7,481 nucleotides of DNA from Flavobacteriaceae bacterium (GTDB lineage Bacteria > Bacteroidota > Bacteroidia > Flavobacteriales > Flavobacteriaceae). Positions 1-4,595 of the stretch are shown piece after piece. Location of the stretch: contig JAESUF010000289.1 of NCBI GenBank assembly GCA_016763215.1, forward strand, positions 1-7,481, in the 5' to 3' direction. The position numbers and the translations under genes are program-made. Below the pieces are notes generated by a model. The model saw only the letters and a list, made by a program, of their open reading frames with translations. It was not told the DNA's origin and did no database searches. The stretch's first letter is position 1; the number at the start of each line of letters is the position of its first letter.

Positions 1-80
1 TCACAGGAGTTACCACCGTTAACCTGTTTTTGTTCTGCCTTGGTTAAAGTTTCACCAATGGTTAAAATTGATTTTTTCAT
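1..80 (-). CDS. Double-glycine-leader precursor peptide, 3' end cut off by window edge
   Basis: Translation from the ATG at 80-78 gives the leader MKKSILTIGETLTKAEQK followed by QVNGG, then NSC before the window ends. The 23-residue leader ending in GG matches the other precursors here almost position for position, so this is the N-terminus of another secreted cysteine-containing peptide whose core lies mostly outside the window. The start is fixed by the shared AATTATG context. It lies 56 bp downstream of the 137-319 precursor and is the only precursor without the pseudoknot element in front, so it is probably co-transcribed with that gene. Leader cleavage after GG by the C39-ABC exporter is inferred from family knowledge. 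Confidence 0.85.
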   Translation of the reverse strand, partial: MKKSILTIGETLTKAEQKQVNGGNSC

Positions 81-136
81 AATTAAAAAACTGAGATATG
101 TTAGGATATTTGTATGATCTGTATTTCTTTTTTCTA

Positions 137-319
137 CTAATAACCATTAATACATGACCAGGTTTCTTGATCACCAAGACAGCATCCGTTAAAGAGTGAA
201 TACCCTCCACAAGCTGAGCATACTCTTGGATCAATTTGTGGGCATCCAGCACCTCCGTTGATTGATTTTTGTTCAGCCTTATTCAAGGTTTTTCCGATGT
301 TTAAAATTGATTTTTTCAT
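137..319 (-). CDS. Cys-rich precursor peptide with double-glycine leader (60 aa, 37-aa core)
   Basis: The leader MKKSILNIGKTLNKAEQK plus SINGG (residues 1-23) is a bacteriocin-type double-glycine leader of the kind common in Flavobacteriia. Cleavage after G23 would release a 37-residue core beginning AGCPQIDP and ending SCINGY. The core has six cysteines (core positions 3, 11, 14, 23, 24 and 32), enough for three disulfides, and is rich in Gly and aromatic residues. The likely fate is export and trimming by the C39-ABC transporter and HlyD adaptor encoded at 3306-6781, with oxidation by the VKOR-thioredoxin protein at 1512-3110. These links are inferred from context. A pseudoknot element ends 23 nt upstream of the start codon. 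The biological activity of the core (bacteriocin, toxin or signal) cannot be told from sequence. Confidence 0.9.
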   Translation of the reverse strand: MKKSILNIGKTLNKAEQKSINGGAGCPQIDPRVCSACGGYSLFNGCCLGDQETWSCINGY

Positions 320-342
320 ACTAAAAATAAAATTGAATACAT

Positions 343-394
343 CCTTGATGATTTAGAGACACTCAAGGTTTGTGTCTATTCTTTGCGAGAGAAT
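343..394 (-). promoter_or_regulatory. 5'-UTR pseudoknot element, copy B
   Basis: Read on the minus strand there is a 5-bp hairpin ATTCT/AGAAT (394-390 with 382-378), then stem 1 AGACAC/GTGTCT (377-372 with 362-357). The stem 1 loop is AAA followed by CCTTGA (368-363), which is complementary to TCAAGG at 348-343, 8 nt after stem 1. This is an H-type pseudoknot ending 23 nt before the ATG of the 137-319 precursor. The same geometry recurs in four other copies, with compensatory changes in stem 2. The role is unknown; control of translation or RNA stability is inferred. Confidence 0.75.
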
Positions 395-416
395 GTTTTT
401 TATTTCTGTGCATTTT

Positions 417-448
417 ACACTCTCATAAGAGAGTCTTTATGAGAGTGT
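417..448 (-). terminator. Hairpin between precursor genes, possible terminator
   Basis: A perfect 11-bp stem (417-427 with 438-448) encloses a 10-nt loop, downstream of the 494-694 stop codon and about 20 nt before pseudoknot copy B. On the minus strand it is followed by AAAATGC, not a T-run, so it is a weak candidate for an intrinsic terminator. It could instead be an RNA processing or stability hairpin. A hairpin at this place recurs before the other pseudoknots. Confidence 0.4.
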
Positions 449-493
449 TATTTGCTTTTATTAAAAGGCCCCATATTTAATAAGGGCTCTTAC

Positions 494-694
494 CTATAAC
501 AGGTAATAACCTCCATTGCCGTCGCACATGCCATCTAAGGCTCCTGGGCAACCAGCGTGAAGATCACATCGAACACCATAGCCTGCATTAATGCACACAG
601 TACTACAAACTGCTCCTCCTGGAGCTCCTCCTTGAACTTGTTTTTGTTGAACCTTGTTTAAGGTTTTACCAATGTTTAAAATTGATTTTTTCAT
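494..694 (-). CDS. Cys/Gly-rich precursor peptide with double-glycine leader (66 aa, 43-aa core)
   Basis: I start at the ATG at 694-692, which gives MKKSILNIGKTLNKVQQK plus QVQGG. An upstream in-frame ATG at 742 would add 16 residues, but it begins inside the pseudoknot stem and would destroy the conserved leader start. Cleavage after G23 releases a 43-residue core from APGGAVC to GGYYLL. The core contains five cysteines (core positions 7, 11, 20, 26 and 34), an odd number, and is very rich in glycine. A second GG lies at residues 26-27, so a later processing site is conceivable. The leader differs from its neighbours mainly by VQQ in place of AEQ. Export and maturation probably use the C39-ABC/HlyD pair and VKOR-thioredoxin oxidase in this locus (inference). 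Confidence 0.9.
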   Translation of the reverse strand: MKKSILNIGKTLNKVQQKQVQGGAPGGAVCSTVCINAGYGVRCDLHAGCPGALDGMCDGNGGYYLL

Positions 695-722
695 AATTAA
701 AAAATTTAAATAATAGTTAAAC

Positions 723-773
723 CCTTGATCATTTAGAGACACTCAAGGTTTGTGTCTTTCTTTGCGAGAGAAT
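723..773 (-). promoter_or_regulatory. 5'-UTR pseudoknot element, copy C
   Basis: Stem 1 AGACAC (757-752) pairs with GTGTCT (742-737). The loop is AAA plus CCTTGA (748-743), and CCTTGA pairs with TCAAGG (728-723) after an 8-nt spacer. The upstream hairpin is reduced to 4 bp (772-769 with 761-758) but keeps the CTCGCAA core. The element ends 28 nt before the ATG of the 494-694 precursor. The stretch from the ATG through stem 1 is nearly identical to copy D, pointing to a recent duplication. Confidence 0.75.
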
Positions 774-779
774 TTTATA

Positions 780-805
780 AAAAATAATTAAGTGAGTTTT
801 CTCAC
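780..805 (-). terminator. Small intrinsic-terminator-like hairpin after the 821-1057 precursor
   Basis: On the minus strand GTGAG (805-801) and CTCAC (796-792) form a 5-bp stem with an AAAA loop, about 15 nt after the stop codon of the 821-1057 gene. It is followed by a T-rich stretch (TTAATTATTTTTT). The stem is short, so termination efficiency is uncertain. Its position directly before pseudoknot copy C matches the arrangement at the other copies. Confidence 0.45.
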
Positions 806-820
806 ATAGTTAAATAAACA

Positions 821-1057
821 TTATGCCCAAATCGCATAACAAGTACCAACAGATTGACCAATAGGACAGAGGCAATCATATGCAGATGGACAAGTTAAAG
901 ATCCATAAACTGTAGGTCCACAATCGGACCCATTTAAGTTTGGATTGCACTGGTCTCCAGAATTGTCTGAACACATTTTTAGGCTTAATCCCCCATGAAC
1001 TTCTTTTTGCTCTGCTTTGTCTAGGACTTTTCCAATAGTTAAAATTGATTTTTTCAT
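821..1057 (-). CDS. Cys-rich precursor peptide with double-glycine leader (78 aa, 55-aa core)
   Basis: The leader MKKSILTIGKVLDKAEQK plus EVHGG (residues 1-23) ends in the double glycine recognised by C39 peptidases. The predicted 55-residue core starts LSLKMCSDNS and ends GTCYAIWA. It carries seven cysteines (core positions 6, 14, 23, 33, 39, 41 and 50), an odd number that leaves one free or paired between chains, and it is Ser/Asn/Gly-rich and polar. The core has no visible similarity to the neighbouring cores apart from Cys/Gly richness, although the leader is conserved. The ATG lies 29 nt after pseudoknot copy D and in the shared AATTATG context. Function is unknown; export by the locus transporter and disulfide formation are inferred. 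Confidence 0.9.
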   Translation of the reverse strand: MKKSILTIGKVLDKAEQKEVHGGLSLKMCSDNSGDQCNPNLNGSDCGPTVYGSLTCPSAYDCLCPIGQSVGTCYAIWA

Positions 1058-1086
1058 AATTAAAAAAATTTAAATAATAGTTAAAC

Positions 1087-1138
1087 CCTTGATCATTTTA
1101 AGACACTCAAGGTTTATGTCTATTCATCTTAAGAGAAT
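1087..1138 (-). promoter_or_regulatory. 5'-UTR pseudoknot element, copy D
   Basis: Stem 1 is AGACAT (1121-1116) with GTGTCT (1106-1101). Its last pair has changed from C-G to U-G, so pairing is kept. The loop is AAA plus CCTTGA (1112-1107), pairing with TCAAGG (1092-1087) across an 8-nt spacer. The 5' hairpin is the most diverged of the set: ATTC/GAAT ends remain, but the inner palindrome is TCTTAAGA where other copies have TCGCGA or similar. The element ends 29 nt before the ATG of the 821-1057 precursor. Confidence 0.75.
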
Positions 1139-1199
1139 ATTGTTGTCTATTTTACTTTTTAGAAATGGAAAACAGGGAAAATGGACTCATCAATCTGCA

Positions 1200-1244
1200 C
1201 TATGTTAATTTTAGATAGATATATTCTCCTTGTAATTAACATAG
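1200..1244. repeat. 11-bp inverted repeat in the gene-poor stretch 1139-1288
   Basis: CTATGTTAATT (1200-1210) is repeated inverted as AATTAACATAG (1234-1244) around a 23-nt loop. No T-run follows on either strand, so it is not a convincing intrinsic terminator, although it sits where other pseudoknot copies have a terminator-like hairpin. I see no intact gene between 1139 and 1288. Confidence 0.4.
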
Positions 1245-1283
1245 AACATAATGATACCTGCATAGGGATTTTGTCAGGGTGGG

Positions 1284-1303
1284 CATTTCTAGCCATTTCT
1301 AGC
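1284..1303. repeat. Tandem duplication of a 10-bp unit
   Basis: CATTTCTAGC occurs twice in direct succession (1284-1293 and 1294-1303). It lies in the decayed precursor region. Removing one unit lets a minus-strand frame that otherwise stops at 1291-1289 run on for several dozen codons, so the duplication may be one of the inactivating changes. Confidence 0.6.
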
Positions 1304-1379
1304 CGAATTGCTGGGGTCCATATTGGTTTTGTCTAGCTTTTTTTTAGAATTGTTAAAAGCTTTTAGCCTGCCTTTTCAT
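1289..1379 (-). pseudogene. Decayed precursor-peptide gene
   Basis: A start codon at 1379-1377 sits in the same AATTATGAAAA context as the functional precursors and 25 nt after a complete pseudoknot (copy E), so a precursor gene is expected here. The ATG frame reads only MKRQAKSF before a stop. An overlapping frame reads LKAFNNSKKKLDKTN and so on, in which K-LDK loosely resembles the KVLDKAEQ part of the 821-1057 leader, and it stops at 1291-1289. No GG motif or Cys-rich core is recognisable. I infer a leader gene broken by small indels. The regulatory element and start context are clear, but the coding relic itself is weak. Confidence 0.4.
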
Positions 1380-1404
1380 AATTAAAAATTAAAAATTACT
1401 TTTG

Positions 1405-1456
1405 CAGTGAACATTTTGAGACACTCACTGTTTGTGTCTATTCTTCGCGAGAGAAT
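1405..1456 (-). promoter_or_regulatory. 5'-UTR pseudoknot element, copy E (stem 2 variant CAGTGA/TCACTG)
   Basis: The 5' hairpin ATTCT/AGAAT (1456-1452 with 1444-1440) encloses CTCGCGA. Stem 1 is AGACAC (1439-1434) with GTGTCT (1424-1419). The loop is AAA plus CAGTGA (1430-1425), pairing with TCACTG (1410-1405) after 8 nt. Compared with copies B-D, stem 2 has changed on both sides at two positions with full complementarity kept, which is direct evidence that the pairing matters. The downstream gene is decayed. Confidence 0.75.
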
Positions 1457-1530
1457 ATTGTTCAAAACGCAAGACCCATTTTATATGGGTCTTGCTCGTT
1501 TAGGAAATCACCTAAACTGTTTCTTGTATT
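1411..1530. repeat. 120-bp direct repeat, copy 1 (partner 7351-7470)
   Basis: Aligned without gaps to 7351-7470, 106 of 120 bases agree. The repeat covers most of the pseudoknot, the 5' hairpin, the terminator-like hairpin and the last codons of the VKOR-thioredoxin gene. Two blocks are identical (1431-1470 and 1496-1523); differences concentrate in the arms of paired stems and the 8-nt loop. It marks an ancestral duplication of an oxidase-precursor module. Confidence 0.85.
1469..1495 (-). terminator. Intrinsic-terminator-like hairpin after the VKOR-thioredoxin gene
   Basis: A perfect 11-bp stem GCAAGACCCAT/ATGGGTCTTGC (1495-1485 with 1479-1469) has a 5-nt loop and lies 16 nt after the oxidase stop codon. 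On the minus strand it is followed by GTTTTG, a short T-run. A second small inverted repeat, GTTTAGG/CCTAAAC (1498-1504 and 1511-1517), overlaps the stop codon. Only 12 nt separate the main stem from the 5' hairpin of pseudoknot copy E, so it might act as an attenuator-like boundary rather than a full stop. Confidence 0.6.
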
Positions 1531-3110
1531 TTTAAATTGACATTACATTCTTCATGTAATTCTTCTATGAAATAAATCAAATCTTGTCTTTCATATTCTT
1601 TAGGAAATGACCTTCCGTTGATTAAAATTTCAGGAGTGAAATTGATTTTAGTTTCTGCACACCAATCTTTTTGTTTGCTTAATGAATTCAAATATGCATC
1701 ATTATTAAAATTGATTTCCCATTTTTGCAACCACTTTTTAGGAGAAAGCCCATTATAAATTTCTCCCATAGCCAAAAGACAGGTTTCTTCACTTTCATTA
1801 AAATAAAGACGTAATAGGCTGCTGGTGATTTTTACAACATCACTTTCTAAGTCTTTTATTGGAATATTAAATCGAATAATTATTTTCACTTCATCCTTAT
1901 ACTGATGCAAAACATCTTCAATAACTTTATGGACTGGCTTGCAATGACCACAAAAAGGGTTGGTAATAATGACAATCTCTAGATTTGAATTTTTGTTTCC
2001 AAAAATAATTTCATCGATGGGTTTTAAGTTTGTGTCAATAAGAGCATTGTTCTTTATGAGGGTAGAAAAAAGGCTGAATTTTCTTTTAAATTTATAGTAT
2101 TCAATTTTAGAATCTTTGTTTTTCTGTGCTTCATCATACTTAGGTTTTAGAATGTTCCAAATGGTAAAGACCGTTAAAAAACTAAAGATAATGGTTAGTG
2201 TATTTTGTAATTCAAATGTTATTGAGAGCTCTAGTAAGAAAAAGAACATAGCAGCTTGTATCCACAAGACTCCAACTAGACTTAAGCATAAGAAACACCA
2301 CTTTTTTATGATAAATGCTTGATAATACAATGAGTATAGGGTGATGGGGAGGCCTAAAATACTGATTAGAAATATTTCTTGTAAGCCCAGGTTTTGAAAT
2401 GATAGTAATAAAATACTAATCCCGAATCCAACAAAATAAATGAGGCTTAGACCGCTCAGTTTGTAGCCTTTTATTAGAGTTGCCCCTTTTGATGAGAGTA
2501 CAGCATCACAGTCTTTTTTTTCGTCTGTTGAAGAGCAAAAAGCATCTCCAATTGCATTTTTAATCCCGAGTTCCTGTTTTACAATAGAAATACTAATGAA
2601 AACACCAACAAAAGAGAGTAGAAGAGAGGCATACGAAACAATTTCAGGGGTGATGTTAAAATAGAGAACAAATAAACACCCTGTTAATACAAGTAGAGAA
2701 ATCTTGTGTATAGAATTACTAGATGTTTTTTCAGCTTTTTGATGTTCGTCTTTTTCTACAGCTAAGATAATTCCGGTAAAGATGTTTAGAAAACTTTCTG
2801 TAGAAACAACTCTCTTTTTTTTCTCTGAGTCATAGATCTGGTATTTTTCATTTGATTTTTTAATCAACACCAATTCTAATCCAGCTTCATTATTATTTAT
2901 TTGGGCTAAAAAGCTACTAGGGAGCTCGTTTAGTGTTTCTTTACTTACGGGAACCTTGGCGGCAACATTTTCAATATTGAAATGATCTAAAACGCCAGTG
3001 ATTGAATGTAGACTGGGATAAGAAGGGTGACTTTGAATTTGAAATGAAAATTCTTCTTTATCAAACGCAATAGAGTTGTACTGCAAGAGTAAGCTAGCAA
3101 TTTTTAACAT
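1512..3110 (-). CDS. Membrane VKOR/DsbA-type thioredoxin fusion oxidase with inactive C39-like N-domain
   Basis: The 532-residue product (ATG at 3110) probably makes disulfide bonds in the exported Cys-rich peptides. Residues 1-120 align along their length with the C39 domain of the neighbouring exporter but lack the catalytic Cys and His, and carry the HPSYPSL motif near residue 28. Hydrophobic segments follow from about 138 to 318, as in vitamin K epoxide reductase proteins: loop cysteines C192 and C201 (DCDAVLSS) and the membrane CxxC pair C272/C275 in WCFLC. The C-terminal domain, from about 370, is thioredoxin/DsbA-like, with CGHC at 387-390 and the cis-proline motif FTPEILING at P493. 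VKOR normally passes electrons from the thioredoxin domain to quinone. A TTG at 3131 would add seven residues; I prefer the ATG because it follows an A-rich run and begins the domain (MLKIASLLLQYN). It lies downstream of the HlyD gene, separated by about 195 bp with a possible terminator. Confidence 0.88.
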   Translation of the reverse strand: MLKIASLLLQYNSIAFDKEEFSFQIQSHPSYPSLHSITGVLDHFNIENVAAKVPVSKETLNELPSSFLAQINNNEAGLELVLIKKSNEKYQIYDSEKKKRVVSTESFLNIFTGIILAVEKDEHQKAEKTSSNSIHKISLLVLTGCLFVLYFNITPEIVSYASLLLSFVGVFISISIVKQELGIKNAIGDAFCSSTDEKKDCDAVLSSKGATLIKGYKLSGLSLIYFVGFGISILLLSFQNLGLQEIFLISILGLPITLYSLYYQAFIIKKWCFLCLSLVGVLWIQAAMFFFLLELSITFELQNTLTIIFSFLTVFTIWNILKPKYDEAQKNKDSKIEYYKFKRKFSLFSTLIKNNALIDTNLKPIDEIIFGNKNSNLEIVIITNPFCGHCKPVHKVIEDVLHQYKDEVKIIIRFNIPIKDLESDVVKITSSLLRLYFNESEETCLLAMGEIYNGLSPKKWLQKWEINFNNDAYLNSLSKQKDWCAETKINFTPEILINGRSFPKEYERQDLIYFIEELHEECNVNLKIQETV

Positions 3111-3262
3111 TTTTCTTTTCTTTTTGGACAATAAAGCTAAAGAATAAATATCGATGTGTCAATCCCTAAAAATGGTGAATTTTAGAATTACCTATTTTTG
3201 GGGAGGGCCGAGTGTCAGATTTAAAGTATAATGTGTTTTGATTTCCCTTAAGAATTATAATT

Positions 3263-3290
3263 AAAAAAACGGAAGGCTTGTAGATGCTTC
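3263..3290 (-). terminator. Possible intrinsic terminator after the exporter-adaptor operon
   Basis: On the minus strand GAAGC (3290-3286) pairs with GCCTTC (3277-3272) with one bulged base, followed after CG by seven T residues (3269-3263). It lies 15 nt beyond the HlyD stop codon. The stem is weak but the T-run is the best in the window. The rest of 3111-3305 shows no gene, and I could not find a convincing Bacteroidota -33/-7 promoter for the oxidase in it. Confidence 0.45.
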
Positions 3291-3305
3291 TGGGGTAGAT
3301 TATTT

Positions 3306-4595
3306 TTACTTCAGTATATTTTTAAGCTGATAAAAGAAGCGTTCTATCAATCGAAGATCTTCAGTAATGATATTTGCTGTTCCTTTCATTTCCTGTCGAA
3401 AATCAATTTCCTTATCATAAGTGGTAATAAGCTTCTTGGGTAATGCTACATCAATTAGGTATTTCCCATCCTGGTTTGGAGCTAGTGATATTGATGCTAC
3501 CTTACCGTTGAGTTCACCATATTCATCGGAAGGGTAATTAGCCAATTGAATCTGCACTTTCTGTCCTTTTTTAATTTTTCCTGAATTTGCAGCAGGAGCA
3601 ATAATTTTCCCAATAAAAGAGTTGTTTTGTGATGGTATAATGGTGAAAATTTGTTCTCCATTCTTTACCGTTTGATTTTTGTCCCAATAAGAAAGAAAAG
3701 ATACTTGACCATTAATTGATGCTTTAAAAACATATTGTCGTTCCCAATCTTTTAGGGCTTTCTTTAACTGATAAAAAGATTGAATAGTCTTTTTTAGCAA
3801 TCGTGTTTCTTTCTGAATATTTTCTATCGTGCCTCCTTTGATGGTTTTTTGTGCATTGGTAACCTGTTCTCTAGCTTGAGAAACAGAAGATAATAGGGAT
3901 TTATGTGCTTTCTTGGTGTCTAAAAGTTCTGATTCTTTTTGTTCATATTCTTTTTGAGAAATAACCCCAGCCTCAATTAGACGTTTTACTCTTGTATTAA
4001 AATTGTTTTCTTTAGCTTTTAATTGTTGTAAACTATGATTCTCTTGAATCTTTAAATTTTCTAATCTCCCTTTAGCTCGAGCCAAAGAATAGTTGCTTGC
4101 AAAAGATTCATTGTTGAAAGGCTGGTATTTTTTATTTAGTTGATAGTCTGTGTAGTTATTGTCAAAAGCAGCAAAACTTGTATTAAGATCTCCTAAATTA
4201 AGAGGAGGTAAACTTTGCATTGGAAAAAAGAATTCTAATCTATTCACATTAATAGTATCGACAATTCTTTTTAGCTGAAGTACGTCCGAATAAGAAGCGG
4301 TATTTTCTATGACAGCGAGGGTTTGATCTGTTGTAACCGAGTCCCTATCACTGACAAGAATGAGCTCAAATTTCCCGCTAGCGTTGGCATAAATTTTTTC
4401 TGGTGGATTACTGGTCGTAACCATTACCTGAGTGGCAATTAAATCTGGATATTTTACAAACCAAGTAATTGCAAATAACATTACAATTAGAAACAACAAC
4501 AAAGTGTTTCCCCAACGGATCATCCAATTAGGAACCTTTGTCAGAATTTCTTGTACTTCCTCACTACGTATCTGTATGTCTTGATTGTTTGGCAT
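3306..4595 (-). CDS. HlyD-family membrane fusion (adaptor) protein of the peptide exporter
   Basis: This 429-residue protein should bridge the inner-membrane ABC exporter and an outer-membrane channel. It has a cytoplasmic N-terminus of about 28 residues and one membrane helix at roughly 29-47 (NTLLLFLIVMLFAITWFVKY). A first lipoyl/barrel-type segment around 55-100 (KIYANASGKFELI) is followed by a long helical coiled-coil region at about 170-285 and a return lipoyl half near 288-320 (FKASINGQVSFL). The C-terminal beta-barrel domain is at about 325-412 (GKKVQIQLANYP-type, here KKGQKVQIQLANYP). It starts at ATG 4595-4593, overlapping the TAA of the ABC gene by one base (TAATG), so translation of the pair is coupled. 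No TolC-like gene is in the window, so the outer-membrane partner must be encoded elsewhere. Confidence 0.93.
   Translation of the reverse strand: MPNNQDIQIRSEEVQEILTKVPNWMIRWGNTLLLFLIVMLFAITWFVKYPDLIATQVMVTTSNPPEKIYANASGKFELILVSDRDSVTTDQTLAVIENTASYSDVLQLKRIVDTINVNRLEFFFPMQSLPPLNLGDLNTSFAAFDNNYTDYQLNKKYQPFNNESFASNYSLARAKGRLENLKIQENHSLQQLKAKENNFNTRVKRLIEAGVISQKEYEQKESELLDTKKAHKSLLSSVSQAREQVTNAQKTIKGGTIENIQKETRLLKKTIQSFYQLKKALKDWERQYVFKASINGQVSFLSYWDKNQTVKNGEQIFTIIPSQNNSFIGKIIAPAANSGKIKKGQKVQIQLANYPSDEYGELNGKVASISLAPNQDGKYLIDVALPKKLITTYDKEIDFRQEMKGTANIITEDLRLIERFFYQLKNILK

Noticed and set aside
52..252. A 66-codon minus-strand open frame overlapping the 137-319 precursor
   Set aside because: It overlaps two precursor genes in another frame, lacks the GG leader and reads low-complexity Lys/Tyr sequence; it is a shadow.
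343..394. preQ1-I or other known H-type riboswitch
   Set aside because: The topology is similar, but the loop sequences do not match the preQ1 consensus I know, and the downstream genes are peptide precursors, not queuosine genes.
695..742. N-terminal extension of the 494-694 precursor to an upstream ATG
   Set aside because: The extension would be read from the pseudoknot itself and places 16 unconserved residues before the leader shared by all precursors.
343..1456. CRISPR array or integron attC sites
   Set aside because: The repeats are irregularly spaced by whole genes, sit at fixed distance from start codons and covary as RNA; no spacers, cas genes or integrase are present.
2116..2322. 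A 68-codon plus-strand open frame
   Set aside because: It lies antisense inside the membrane-domain part of the VKOR-thioredoxin gene and resembles no known protein.
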